Assembly (NCBI RefSeq): GCF_915070105.1
Contig: NZ_CAJZFJ010000059.1
Span: 1-13,884, forward strand
DNA from: an uncultured Porphyromonas sp.
Lineage (GTDB): Bacteria; Bacteroidota; Bacteroidia; Bacteroidales; Porphyromonadaceae
Reading direction: 5' to 3'
Length of the DNA stretch: 13,884 nt
Part shown: positions 1-8,750 of the stretch, one piece after another
How positions within the stretch are numbered: the stretch's first letter is position 1
Layout: each line of letters starts with the position of its first letter
Notes under the pieces: generated by a model
The model's input: only the letters and a program-made list of their open reading frames with translations
Database searches by the model: none
What the model was told of the DNA's origin: nothing
Position numbers and translations under genes: made by a program

Positions 1-565
1 AGTTCAAAAAGAGGTAGACACCTCCAAAAGAAGGAAAGATTACCCACGCAGAGCTATCAGGCTTGATCTACACACGCTTCCCCTGCTATCGTGGAAACAA
101 CATAGCACAGACACACCCAGAGGCCATATCGATAGACGTACCGCAGTACTAGTTTATATAGCCCTTTGGCATCACCTGCACTGTTCCTGTTCTCCTAGTG
201 AGAGGGGGTGAGAGGTGGCCAGTAAGAGGGGAAGAGGACAAAACGCTAAGGAGGATAGGAGGGAATGGTAAAGGTCGTAGGATAAGAGATTGGTGGGCTC
301 TTACGTTACCATATTTATAAGAGGGGTTATACCGATCGGTAATGTCAGAGAATCTCTGTGGGAAAGAGCCAGGCTATATCCCACAAGCTCTGGGGACAAT
401 CGAGTAAGTGGCCTCCGAGAAAGCACCATACAGGGATCATACTGCAGGTGAAATCATACATTTCATTAGACTAAATCACGCACCCCCTCCACTCACACTC
501 AACGCTACACGACTAATAGCATGTCGTTAGAAACCATCACCCATTAAGCTGTATTGAGGGGATAT
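1..565. other. Intergenic stretch without a recognisable gene
   Basis: I see no open frame with a recognisable protein and no rRNA or tRNA here. The stretch looks less GC-rich than the genes around it. It holds short palindromes: ACCGATCGGT at 331-340, CAGAGAATCTCTG at 346-358, and a GTGGGA/TCCCAC pair at 358-384. At 11-24 a 5-bp hairpin (GAGGT/ACCTC) lies next to an A5 run at 6-10. On the minus strand this would read as a small hairpin followed by T5, possibly a weak terminator for a minus-strand transcript. None of these is strong enough to name. The last part, before 566, is upstream of the promoter for the hybrid regulator. Confidence 0.6.
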
Positions 566-596
566 TTTGTTTAGCTCAAAAGATTTTAGATATTTG
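566..596 (+). promoter_or_regulatory. Bacteroidota-type promoter of the hybrid sensor/regulator gene
   Basis: A TTTG at 566-569 (-33 element) is followed by a 19-base spacer and GATATTTG at 589-596, which matches the -7 consensus TAnnTTTG except for its first base. Spacing fits the phylum's housekeeping sigma factor. Transcription would start near 603, leaving a leader of only about 10 bases before the ATG at 613. No Shine-Dalgarno sequence is visible, as is usual in this phylum. Confidence 0.6.
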
Positions 597-612
597 CTGA
601 AAACTTTCCGTC

Positions 613-3600
613 ATGAAAGGGTTGCTACACATACTTTTCACTTTGCTCAGCGCCACCTCTCTCCTTGGAGTCCTACCCTCATGCCAAACCCGAAAGAGTG
701 TCTTTACCCCCGAGGAGCGACGTGAGGCAGACAGCATCGTACACCAAGCCAAGACCCTACAAGAGCTAGAGCTCCTACATAGACGCCTTGACCAAGAGGG
801 GCTTCATCTAGCCAGCATCGTAGCCCTTAGAGAGTGGGGAAGGGGACTTCGTCACGAGAGCCGATTTGACGAAGCCCTCCTCATCCATAGTAAGGCTGCC
901 GAGGCAGCCCAATCCCTACGTGACACACTCGAGTGGATACGTGCCCTCAACGATATCGGGACAAACTACCGCCGTATAGGAGCCCTCGATATAGCCCAAC
1001 TGTACCACTATCAGGCTTGGATGATGAGCCAGGAACACTCCGACACCACTACCCAAGCCAAGAAGAACCAGGTCATCTCCCTCAATGGACTAGGAAATAT
1101 CTATATGGCCATAGGCAACTATCAGCGAGCAGACAGTGCCCTACGTATCGCCCTTGCTGGTGAGACCGCCATAGGAAGCCTCGTCGGGCAGGCGATGAAC
1201 TACGCCAACCTCGGGGCGATCTTCGAGCGCAAAGGAATGCTCGACTCAGCATGGCACTATTACCGCCTCTCCATGCAGTTCAACAAGCAGGATCACAACA
1301 CTCTGGGCATCTCCCTGTGCCATACCTACTTCGGGTCGCTCTATGAGAAGGCAGAGGACTACGAGCATGCCATCACCGAGTACCAGCAGGCCTACGAGCT
1401 GATGAGCTCCTCCAAGGATGACTGGCACGCCCTCACCTCCCTCCTTGCCCTCTCAGGGATCTACCTGCGTCTCGGACAAGAGGAGCTGCTACTGCCCCTG
1501 CTGGAGCGGTCAGCCTCGATCGCACGACGCATTAAGTCCAGAGAGCACCTCGCCGAGGTCTACACCCTCTACTACAAGTACTACAAGAAGGAAGACGACT
1601 ACATCAGTGCCCTCCACTACCAAGAGCTCGCTACAGGCCTCCGTGATAGCATCGTCGGGATCGAGCAGGTCAATCGCATACAGAATACGGGGATGAGCAT
1701 CGAACGCTCCCGTCAGGCTCGCCAGATGAACGAGGTACGCCTACGCCTAGAGCGCGAGCAGGCTACCCGCCATGTGAGCTATGCGGTCTTCATCCTCATA
1801 CTCCTCATCCTCATCCTCTTGATCGGAACCCTACTCTACATCCAGCGAGTACGCACACGTAGTCACCTAGCGCTGAAGCAGATGAGCCAGATGCGTGAGC
1901 ACTTCTTCACCAACATCACCCACGAGTTCCGTACCCCACTGACGGTCATCCTCGGACTAAGCCAGGACCTGCGCCAAGACCCCAACAATAGCCACAAGGT
2001 ACACGAGCAGGCCGAAACCATCCAACGACAGGGCAATAGCCTACTGACCCTCATCAATCAGCTCCTAGACATCACCAAGATACGCTCCGCCATTGCCATC
2101 CCCGACATGCGCCACGGCGACATCAGAGCCTATATCGGAGCACTGCTAGAGAGCTACCGAGACTATGCAGAGAGCCGACATATCTACCTCCTCTACAACG
2201 GGGACGCCCCCATCGTCATAGACTTTGTCCCCAGCTATATCAACAAGATCATCATCAACCTACTCTCCAACGCCTTCAAGTTCACCCCAGCCTACGGCAC
2301 CATACAGGTAGCTCTAGAGCAAGCTGAAAGGATACTCCACCTCGAGGTCTCCGACACGGGCTCGGGGATCTCTCCCGAGGCTCTCCCCCATATCTTCACC
2401 CCCTTCTACCAGGCACAGAGCGAGAGTAGCACTGGAGGCTCAGGTATCGGACTTGCCCTCGTCAAGCAGATCATAGACACCCTAGAGGGAGAGGTTAGTG
2501 TCACGAGCACCCTCGGTGAAGGCACCAAGATCCACATCGCCCTACCCATCCAGGAGTACAAGGGGACAAAGAGCCTCATCGGAGGGGAGCAGCTCCCCTG
2601 CGACCTACCCCTCGCCTCCCAAGTCAAGGAGCAGACAGAGCCCTCAGCTCTAGCGGGTACACGTATCCTCATCATCGAGGATCATCGGGATATCGCCTCC
2701 TATATGGGCTCCCTACTCTCCGCCCATGGCTACGAAGTCTATTACAAACCCAACGGGCAGAAGGGACTCGAGCGAGCGAAGGAGCTCGTCCCCGACCTCA
2801 TCATCTCGGACCGTATGATACCCCGGTTAGATGGCTTAGAGATGACCCGTATGATCCGTACAAACGAGGTAATCAGTCATATCCCCATCATCATGGTCAC
2901 AGCGAAGGTCAGTGAGGAGGATCACCTACAAGGCCTACTAGCCGGGGTGGATGCTTACCTCACGAAGCCCTTCAGCAGCGAGGAGCTCTGCCTATGTGTC
3001 GAGAAGCTCCTAGAGCGTCAGCGCCATCTGCAGTACCACTATATGCGCCATCTAGCCGAGGGGATAAAGGCTAGGGACAAGGAGCAGATACACGACGAAT
3101 CTACCTCTCGAGCAGAGGAAAGTGACTGCGACTGCAAGCCAGCCCCCACAGACCAGCCCGAGACAGCGCTCTCCGAAGAGACATGTCCAGAGACCGGGCC
3201 CAACGAAGGGGAAGAAGCCGCAGTCATCCTCAGTCCTATGGATCAGGCCTTCGTAAGTCGTGCTACCGAGGCGATCTTCCTTGCCCTAGAGAAGGACCAA
3301 ACAATAGAGGTCGATTCCCTAGCGAAGACACTCGGCATGAGCCCGAGTCAGCTCTACCGCAAGATGACAGCAGTGACGGGACACTCCCCGATCAACTATA
3401 TCCAGTATATCAAGGTCAAGAAGGCCTGCCAGCTCCTCATCGAGCATCCGAGTATGTGTCTCGCAGAGATAGCAGAGCGGTCAGGCTTCAATGACTACTC
3501 TAACTTCCTGCGTACCTTCAAGAGCCACTGCGGTGTCCCTCCCAGCCGCTACGTTAGAGAAAGAGCTCCCCTCACCCCACGACGCTGCGAACCCAGCTAA
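613..3600 (+). CDS. Hybrid two-component regulator: TPR sensor, histidine kinase, receiver, AraC-type DNA-binding domain
   Basis: A 995-residue one-protein signalling system. Residues 1-24 look like a lipoprotein signal (LPSC, Cys24). Residues about 50-370 are TPR-like helical repeats, predicted periplasmic. A membrane helix spans about 390-410. The dimerisation/phosphoacceptor domain has NITHEFRTPL with His437. The ATPase domain shows an N box near Asn549/Asn553, DTGSGI at 581-586 and GGSGIGLAL at 608-616. The receiver (about 683-800) has Asp690, phosphoacceptor Asp733, Thr763 and Lys785. An acidic linker with a DCDC stretch (about 812-875) leads to an AraC-type helix-turn-helix pair (about 880-985). 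All catalytic residues are present, so it should be active. TPR sensors replace the Reg_prop/Y_Y_Y sensor of classic carbohydrate HTCS proteins. It is convergent with susCD, so control of that operon is plausible but unproven. The signal it senses is unknown. Confidence 0.93.
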   Translation: MKGLLHILFTLLSATSLLGVLPSCQTRKSVFTPEERREADSIVHQAKTLQELELLHRRLDQEGLHLASIVALREWGRGLRHESRFDEALLIHSKAAEAAQSLRDTLEWIRALNDIGTNYRRIGALDIAQLYHYQAWMMSQEHSDTTTQAKKNQVISLNGLGNIYMAIGNYQRADSALRIALAGETAIGSLVGQAMNYANLGAIFERKGMLDSAWHYYRLSMQFNKQDHNTLGISLCHTYFGSLYEKAEDYEHAITEYQQAYELMSSSKDDWHALTSLLALSGIYLRLGQEELLLPLLERSASIARRIKSREHLAEVYTLYYKYYKKEDDYISALHYQELATGLRDSIVGIEQVNRIQNTGMSIERSRQARQMNEVRLRLEREQATRHVSYAVFILILLILILLIGTLLYIQRVRTRSHLALKQMSQMREHFFTNITHEFRTPLTVILGLSQDLRQDPNNSHKVHEQAETIQRQGNSLLTLINQLLDITKIRSAIAIPDMRHGDIRAYIGALLESYRDYAESRHIYLLYNGDAPIVIDFVPSYINKIIINLLSNAFKFTPAYGTIQVALEQAERILHLEVSDTGSGISPEALPHIFTPFYQAQSESSTGGSGIGLALVKQIIDTLEGEVSVTSTLGEGTKIHIALPIQEYKGTKSLIGGEQLPCDLPLASQVKEQTEPSALAGTRILIIEDHRDIASYMGSLLSAHGYEVYYKPNGQKGLERAKELVPDLIISDRMIPRLDGLEMTRMIRTNEVISHIPIIMVTAKVSEEDHLQGLLAGVDAYLTKPFSSEELCLCVEKLLERQRHLQYHYMRHLAEGIKARDKEQIHDESTSRAEESDCDCKPAPTDQPETALSEETCPETGPNEGEEAAVILSPMDQAFVSRATEAIFLALEKDQTIEVDSLAKTLGMSPSQLYRKMTAVTGHSPINYIQYIKVKKACQLLIEHPSMCLAEIAERSGFNDYSNFLRTFKSHCGVPPSRYVRERAPLTPRRCEPS

Positions 3601-3624
3601 GCCCGAGGGTATCCACACAAATGA

Positions 3625-3664
3625 AAGCCCGAGAGACATAGGACTGGCCTATGCTCTCGGGCTT
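3625..3664. terminator. Strong bidirectional hairpin between convergent genes
   Basis: AAGCCCGAGAG and CTCTCGGGCTT form the base of a stem that continues with CATAGG/CCTATG around a 5-base loop. Only one unpaired A interrupts about 17 pairs. It lies 24 bases after the regulator stop codon at 3600. Read on the minus strand it is followed by TTTCATTTG, a partial T tract, so it can also end the susCD transcript. On the plus strand the T tract is poor, so termination there would rely on the stem. Confidence 0.7.
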
Positions 3665-3835
3665 CGCTCATTCTAATACTCTAAGAGAATATCGTCATCT
3701 CGACGAGGGGGTCTCTCCCCCGCCTAGGGTATAACAAGCCTCCTATGGGTGAGGCGATACCCCAGAGCTGGGGGAGGTAAGGGAGGACTCTTCTAGTGAG
3801 AAGAGAGGGGAGAGAGGGGGAAAGGGGCGGAGGGG
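3665..3835. other. Hairpin-rich spacer downstream of susD
   Basis: Several small hairpins follow one another: TCGTC/GACGA at 3692-3706, GGGGG/CCCCC at 3707-3721, GGGTAT with an inner GCCTC/GAGGC pair at 3727-3762, and CTCTTCT/AGAAGAG at 3788-3805. The last two lie downstream of the susD stop on the minus strand, without clear T tracts. They could protect the 3' end of the susCD mRNA or help termination. No gene is visible. Confidence 0.4.
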
Positions 3836-5311
3836 CTACTTGGCAGCCTCGAGGACGAGCTCGGGCGAGAGGTTCTTCTCACGCTGGGGAAGCTCGGTGA
3901 TGAGGGCGGGGTTGAGGTAGTCGTACTCCTTGTTGGGGTTGGCGATGTAGTTACTCTTGACGTTGATCTTGTTGCGCACGAGGTCGTAGAGACGATGTCC
4001 CTCGCAGAAGAGCTCTACACGACGCTCATCCAGCAGATCCTGTAGGGTGACCGAGGAGGCTGGGGTATAGCCTGAGATGCGGTTCTTGCGCAGGGCATTG
4101 TAGTACGAGACCGCCGTCTTGCCACTGGCGGAAGTTGCCCCCTTGAGGAGCGCTTCGGCAGCGATGAGGTAGACCTCGGAGAGGCGGATCACCTTGTAGT
4201 TATTCACCGCTATCGGAGCCGTCGAGCCCTGCAGACCAGGGTACTTCACCGTGTAGTAGGCCTTGTTCGTCCCATCCCCGTCCTGACGCTCAGAGATAGC
4301 CGCTGTGAAGCGAATATCATCGGAGCGATTGGCACGCAGCCAAGCGAGGAAATCATCCGAGACCGCATACTCGGCATAGCCGTTGGGGTTGGTGTAGCTC
4401 CCGAGGCTGTTGAGCCCAGCATTGGACTTGTCCGTCGTCTGCACCTCGAAGAGGGACTCGGAGGCTCCTTGGGTATTCCACACCTTGGGGTACTCATCAC
4501 GAGAGTAGAGGGCATAGGGGCTATTGGCGATCACGTCCTCGGCATAGTCGTAGGCCTTCTGATAATCCCCATAGTAGAGGTAGGCACGGGAGAGGAGCGC
4601 CTTGACCGCCCAGCTATTGATATGTCCAGAGCCCGAGGTCTTGGCGGTGGAGAGTGCATTGCCCTCGAGCGCCTTGAGGAAGTCGGCGAAGATCTGCTCA
4701 TAGGTCTCCTTGAGGGTCGAGCGCTGGAAGGTACGGGGCGTGTCGTCACTGACGAGGTTGAGGGGCACACCTGAGTACTGCGCCGTGGTGTTTACCCCCG
4801 AGGTGGGGATGTAGCAGTAGAGACGAGCCAGCTCGAGGTGCGCTAGAGCACGTAGGGCATAGAGCTGTGCGATGTCATCCTTGGCCTTCTGCTCATCGGC
4901 AGAGCCCGCCTTGAGCCCCTTGAGTACGGCTGGGGCATACTTCAGCACGTTGTTCGCACGTCCGATGACGAAGGCAAACTGACGGTAAGCCCCCTCAGAG
5001 AAGGCAGAGTTACGCCTCGTGGTGAAGTGGTGGGCATCAGTCGTCTGCTGGTAGCCGGGATTGACGACCCTGACATCACCACCCTTGGCATCGGGGTAGA
5101 GGGCGACATCACCGCCGTAGCCGTAGCGCAGTACGAGGGGGGAATAGGCACCATTGACGGCACGGTGTAGGGAGGCCACAGACTCGATCGCCTCATCATC
5201 GGGCAGAGAGGTCGATGGGAACTGGTCAAGCTGCTTGCTGCAGGAGGCGAAGAGCGTAGCAGCTGTGAGGGCGATATATAGAGGGGTTCTTTTCATTGTG
5301 ATGAGGAGCAT
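3836..5311 (-). CDS. SusD/RagB family outer-membrane nutrient-binding lipoprotein
   Basis: SusD-like lipoproteins sit on the cell surface as a lid over a SusC-type channel and capture the substrate. The protein is 491 residues if read from the first ATG, whose A is shared with the susC stop codon (TAATG, translational coupling). An internal ATG five codons later gives a more typical signal, MKRTPLYIAL...FASC, with Cys24 (Cys19 from the inner start) as the lipidated residue. Helical TPR-like segments include RANNVLKYAP (119-128) and the YALRALAHLELARLY stretch (about 151-165). Near the C terminus, residues 426-445 carry the SusD signature LLDERRVELFCEGHRLYDL. Length and order fit the SusD-like N-terminal plus SusD/RagB C-terminal domains. 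No enzyme gene is linked, so the ligand (glycan or peptide) cannot be read from context. The first gene of the operon is susC at 8424-5311. Confidence 0.93.
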   Translation of the reverse strand: MLLITMKRTPLYIALTAATLFASCSKQLDQFPSTSLPDDEAIESVASLHRAVNGAYSPLVLRYGYGGDVALYPDAKGGDVRVVNPGYQQTTDAHHFTTRRNSAFSEGAYRQFAFVIGRANNVLKYAPAVLKGLKAGSADEQKAKDDIAQLYALRALAHLELARLYCYIPTSGVNTTAQYSGVPLNLVSDDTPRTFQRSTLKETYEQIFADFLKALEGNALSTAKTSGSGHINSWAVKALLSRAYLYYGDYQKAYDYAEDVIANSPYALYSRDEYPKVWNTQGASESLFEVQTTDKSNAGLNSLGSYTNPNGYAEYAVSDDFLAWLRANRSDDIRFTAAISERQDGDGTNKAYYTVKYPGLQGSTAPIAVNNYKVIRLSEVYLIAAEALLKGATSASGKTAVSYYNALRKNRISGYTPASSVTLQDLLDERRVELFCEGHRLYDLVRNKINVKSNYIANPNKEYDYLNPALITELPQREKNLSPELVLEAAK

Positions 5312-8300
5312 TAAAATCCGACATTGAGACCGAAGCTGATCGTACGCAGCGAGGGGACATCGAGGGCACGGAAGCCATTGATGGGTACCTCGAGTTCCTT
5401 GTCCTTGGTAGCTGCATAGAGGTAGAGGAGGTTATTAGCCGTCAGCGAGAGACGGAGCGAAGAGAGGCGAAGCACGTCGGTGACCTTCTTGGGAAGGGCA
5501 TAGCTGAGGCTTAGCTCCTTGAGGCGGATGAAGTCTGTGGAGTAGATCGTACGGGTAGACCATTCACCGCTATTGAGGGGAGAGTTGAAGATAGGTAGGG
5601 GATTGGAGGCACCGGTATTGGTAGGCGTCCAGTAATTGCCCACGAGCTCCTTGACCTGATTGAGCACCCCGAGACGGCGACCATCACCCTTGACATAGTG
5701 GCTAGAGCCCTCCAGCAGATGACCACCGAACTGGTAGGTGACGAGTGCGCTCAGCGTGAAGCCTCCGTAGGAGAGGGTGTTCGTCAGCCCCCCGTAGACC
5801 TTGGGGTAGGCCGACTTCGTGGGGGCACGCCCTGCCTCGTCGTAGCGGTAGGTGATGTTGCTAGGCTCTGCGGGCTTGGTAGGATCGATGAGGAAGCGAC
5901 CCAGCCCCGTTGTGGGATCGACACCCAGCCAAGTAGGCAGGTAGAAGGAGTAGACATCCTCCCCAGCACGATAGACATAGAGGCTCTTGGGGCCATTGAT
6001 GATATCCCCATTGGGTAGGGACTCGACACGTGAGCGGATCTTCGTCAGGGAGAAGTCTAGATCCCAGCGCAGGGACTTGGAGTTCAGCAGGTCGGTAGCG
6101 TGAAGCTCTGCCTCGAAGCCCTTGTTCGATAGCTCCCCGCTATTGCCCTGACGGGTCTCCACAGCGTAGTTGTAGGACACAGGGACAGCCATCAGCAGGT
6201 CAGTCGTATGCTTATCGAAGTACTCGAGGCTCAGCGAGAAGCGACGAGCGAAGGTCAGATCAAGCCCGATATTCACACTGCGGCTCTTCTCCCATCCTAG
6301 GTCGAGGTTCGCCAGCTGGCTCAGAGCGATCGCAGGCTCGGTGCCGTAGCTCCCACCGAAGGCATAGAGCGAGCGCCAGGAGTACTCCGCATCGGGGAGG
6401 TTACCATTCGTCCCGTAGGAGGCACGGAGCTTGGCATCGGTCAGGAACTCATTCCCCTTGAGGAAGCTCTCACGGCCAAAGCGCCAAGCGGCAGAGAGGC
6501 TATAGAAGATCCCGGAGCGGTTATTACGACCGAGCTTGGAGGAGATGTCGTTGCGCAGGCTGAGACCAGCGAAGTAGCGGCCGTCATAGCTATAGTTCAC
6601 ACGGCCTAGGTAGGAGAGCAGGAAGCTACCATAGTGCTGGGCATCTCCGTCGTTGAACTGTGCGTTGCCCAGCTCCTTGAGCTTGGTCGTCGCATACTCG
6701 TTTACTGCTATCTGGGTGCGGAGCTGGTCAAAGCTCTGCGCCTCTACCCCTGCAAGGGCATCGACATGGTGCTCCCCAAAGTCTCGGTCGAAGTTCAGTA
6801 CGTTGGAGGTCGTCTTGACCACGAGTTCATTGCTTAGACGCTGTCCTGTGCCATTCTGTCGAGCTCCATCACTGGAGAGAGGGCTGGTATACTGGAAGCC
6901 CTTGAGGAGAGTATACTCGATCGCATTGGTGGTCTTGAAGGAGAGGTAGTCCGTGAAGCGAATCTGTGCACTGGCATTCCCCGTACCACGTAGCGTCCCG
7001 ACCTCGGTGAGGTAGGAGTCTGGGCTAAGGCGAGAGATCGGGCTATCCCCCTTGGTCATCGGAGAGACATTGGTATTAAGGGAGCCATCGGCATTGTACT
7101 TAGCCTCGCTGGGGCGAGAGACGAAGGCCAGCAGGACAGGGTGCGTGAGGGAGACGGCATCCCTCTGTACGCTGTTGTCTTGGCTCCCCTCGTTGCGGGT
7201 ATAGGAGACTTGCCCCTTGAAGGCGAGATCGAGCCACTTGGTAGCCTTGTTGTCCACGTTCAGTGCACCCGAATAACGCTTGAAGGAACCGTAGGGGGTG
7301 ACGCTCGTAGCATCGTTGTAGCCGAGGGAGGCGAAGTAGCGGAGAGCCTCCGTACCCCCCGAGGCCGAGAGGGAGAGGTCGTTGAGACGGCCTGTACCAC
7401 CGAGGAGCTCCTTGCGCCAGTCGGTGCGTGTCGTACGGCTATTGACGAAGACCTCCTTGGACTCTGCTAATACTTTATCGGTAAGGGTAGCAGCATAGCT
7501 ATCTCTCAGGGCTGCACGCTGAGCGTAGTTAGCACCCGTAGGGAGAAGTGCATCCTGCTGCAGGAGGTAGCGGTTGATGAAGGCCTCACGGGTGTAGTCG
7601 AAGTGCTCGTTAGCGTTCATCAGTTCGTAGGAATTGGTAGCGGTGCGAGCAAAGCCCGTGCTGGCGTTCAGCGTGAAGCGGGTCTTGCCCTGACGTCCCT
7701 GCTTGGTCGTGATCAGCACCACCCCGTTGGCTGCACGTGAGCCGTAGAGGGCAGCCGAAGCAGCATCCTTGAGCACGGAGATCGACTCGATGTCCTCGGA
7801 GTTGATCGTAGAGAGTGTGCTCCCTGATAGACCACCGATACCGTAGTTCCCCACCGTGATGGGCACACCATCCACGACGTAGAGGGGCTCTGTCGTACCG
7901 TTGATACTCCCCACACCACGTATCTGGATCGTACCGGCAGCACCGGGTGTCCCCGTCTGCGAAGAGACACGAAGACCAGCGACCTTACCAGAGAGTGCCT
8001 TATCGACGGACTCTACCTTGGCAGCGGCAAGGCTGGAGGCCTTCACGTTGGTAGCAGCCCCCGTGAGCGAAGACTTCTTCTGACGGCCATAGGCCACGAC
8101 CACGACCTGATCAAGCACTCGATCCTCTTCGTTGAGGACGACACGTATCTCACCGGGCTTGACGGGCACCTGCTGGGATGTGTAGCCGAGGCTGGAGACT
8201 GTGAGGCTCTTCGTGCCAGCGGGTACCTTGACGCTGAAGCGTCCGTTGGTATCCGTCACGGCTCCTAGACCGGGTGTACCTGTTACGATGACGTTGGCTG

Positions 8301-8424
8301 CGATGACTGGCTCATTGCCAGGGGCGGAGACCACCACGCCGGTGGCGGTGATATGTCCGTCTTGCGCCTTGGCAGCTCCGAAGGGGAGGGCCAGGAAGAG
8401 GAGTGTTAGTAAGCTTCTTTTCAT
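5311..8424 (-). CDS. SusC/RagA family TonB-dependent outer-membrane transporter
   Basis: A 1037-residue TonB-dependent channel that imports the substrate captured by its SusD partner, using energy from TonB/ExbBD. Residues 1-21 are a signal peptide (KAQ at the cleavage site). A carboxypeptidase-regulatory-like beta domain covers about 25-100. The SusC signature LDQVVVVAYGRQKK lies at 104-117. The plug domain (about 115-245) carries the hallmarks GKVAGLRVSSQTG, IRGVGSINGTTEPLYVVDGV and SVLKDAASAALYGSRAANGV. The rest is a beta barrel ending in an aromatic residue (FGLNVGF). No frameshift or missing segment is seen. It is the promoter-proximal gene of a two-gene operon with susD. A structured leader of about 320 bases, holding a Met-rich reading frame and a terminator, precedes it. 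In asaccharolytic Porphyromonas, related RagAB systems import oligopeptides, so the substrate here may be peptides; that is inference. Confidence 0.95.
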   Translation of the reverse strand: MKRSLLTLLFLALPFGAAKAQDGHITATGVVVSAPGNEPVIAANVIVTGTPGLGAVTDTNGRFSVKVPAGTKSLTVSSLGYTSQQVPVKPGEIRVVLNEEDRVLDQVVVVAYGRQKKSSLTGAATNVKASSLAAAKVESVDKALSGKVAGLRVSSQTGTPGAAGTIQIRGVGSINGTTEPLYVVDGVPITVGNYGIGGLSGSTLSTINSEDIESISVLKDAASAALYGSRAANGVVLITTKQGRQGKTRFTLNASTGFARTATNSYELMNANEHFDYTREAFINRYLLQQDALLPTGANYAQRAALRDSYAATLTDKVLAESKEVFVNSRTTRTDWRKELLGGTGRLNDLSLSASGGTEALRYFASLGYNDATSVTPYGSFKRYSGALNVDNKATKWLDLAFKGQVSYTRNEGSQDNSVQRDAVSLTHPVLLAFVSRPSEAKYNADGSLNTNVSPMTKGDSPISRLSPDSYLTEVGTLRGTGNASAQIRFTDYLSFKTTNAIEYTLLKGFQYTSPLSSDGARQNGTGQRLSNELVVKTTSNVLNFDRDFGEHHVDALAGVEAQSFDQLRTQIAVNEYATTKLKELGNAQFNDGDAQHYGSFLLSYLGRVNYSYDGRYFAGLSLRNDISSKLGRNNRSGIFYSLSAAWRFGRESFLKGNEFLTDAKLRASYGTNGNLPDAEYSWRSLYAFGGSYGTEPAIALSQLANLDLGWEKSRSVNIGLDLTFARRFSLSLEYFDKHTTDLLMAVPVSYNYAVETRQGNSGELSNKGFEAELHATDLLNSKSLRWDLDFSLTKIRSRVESLPNGDIINGPKSLYVYRAGEDVYSFYLPTWLGVDPTTGLGRFLIDPTKPAEPSNITYRYDEAGRAPTKSAYPKVYGGLTNTLSYGGFTLSALVTYQFGGHLLEGSSHYVKGDGRRLGVLNQVKELVGNYWTPTNTGASNPLPIFNSPLNSGEWSTRTIYSTDFIRLKELSLSYALPKKVTDVLRLSSLRLSLTANNLLYLYAATKDKELEVPINGFRALDVPSLRTISFGLNVGF

Positions 8425-8483
8425 CTTCGTTCTGTCTGCTTAATGATTGTATTACTTCGTGAATTCTTTTGTGGGGAGGGGGT

Positions 8484-8536
8484 AAAAAAAGCAGTAAGCC
8501 TCCCTTTGGCACATTGACCAAAGGGAGGCTTACTGC
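8484..8536 (-). terminator. Intrinsic terminator inside the susC leader (candidate attenuator)
   Basis: A perfect 19-bp stem (8518-8536 with 8491-8509) closes an 8-base loop and is followed on the minus strand by seven T residues (8490-8484). It is one of the clearest intrinsic terminators in the window and points the same way as susC. It ends 59 bases before the susC ATG. No TAnnTTTG-like promoter is visible between it and susC. Transcripts from the promoter at 8751-8781 must therefore pass through it, which argues for regulated read-through. Confidence 0.88.
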
Positions 8537-8590
8537 TATGCGGTTATGTAACGACTACATATACGGCTACGGTGTAACGCTTCGACTTGG
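8518..8590 (-). promoter_or_regulatory. Possible antiterminator pairing in the susC leader
   Basis: The leader segment 8590-8574 (CCAAGTCGAAGCGTTAC in the transcript) can pair imperfectly with the 5' arm of the terminator (8533-8518, GTAAGCCTCCCTTTGG). I count about 13 pairs: CCAAG, GA, GC and TTAC blocks, with mismatches and one bulged G. The segment lies at the end of the Met-rich frame, so a ribosome reaching the stop codon would cover it, while a ribosome stalled in the Met run would leave it free. This was paired by eye and not computed. Confidence 0.3.
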
Positions 8591-8668
8591 GCAATGCGGG
8601 ACGTGGACTGGCATCATCATGCCAATCATCATCATTCGCCACATGCACATCGTCGTAGTCTGCGTCAT
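8567..8668 (-). CDS. Met-rich 33-residue leader peptide upstream of susC
   Basis: This short frame starts with ATG at 8668 and ends at TAG (8569-8567). It encodes 33 residues, of which nine are Met, two Cys and two His. The core is MCMWRMMMIGMMMP (residues 7-20), followed by VHVPHCPS. In-frame ATGs at residues 7 and 9 could also serve as starts. It lies about 75 bases after the predicted transcription start. Its stop codon is 30 bases before the base of the terminator at 8536-8484. The order promoter, residue-biased short frame, terminator, structural genes is that of a leader-peptide attenuator. I infer sensing of methionyl-tRNA supply. The Met/Cys/His content would also allow metal (copper) sensing. 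I do not recognise it as a named family, and translation is unproven. Confidence 0.55.
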   Translation of the reverse strand: MTQTTTMCMWRMMMIGMMMPVHVPHCPSRSVTP

Positions 8669-8750
8669 CTTATTTGTAGCTGCGTTACTTAGTGAATTAT
8701 TGTTATCAGTCTTGAGTGAGGGGGATATATGTTTCCCTCATCCTTGAGAG

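Noticed and set aside
4469..4774. 101-codon plus-strand frame inside susD
   Set aside because: Antisense shadow of a well-supported SusD coding region; no independent signals.
7141..7470. 109-codon plus-strand frame inside susC
   Set aside because: Antisense shadow of the SusC barrel region; no promoter or recognisable protein features.
8469..8747. 92-codon plus-strand frame with a hydrophobic segment
   Set aside because: It starts just ahead of the terminator stem and runs through it, antisense to the leader. Its Ile/His-rich hydrophobic part is the complement of the ATG-rich leader codons. The promoter, Met-rich frame and terminator all point the other way.
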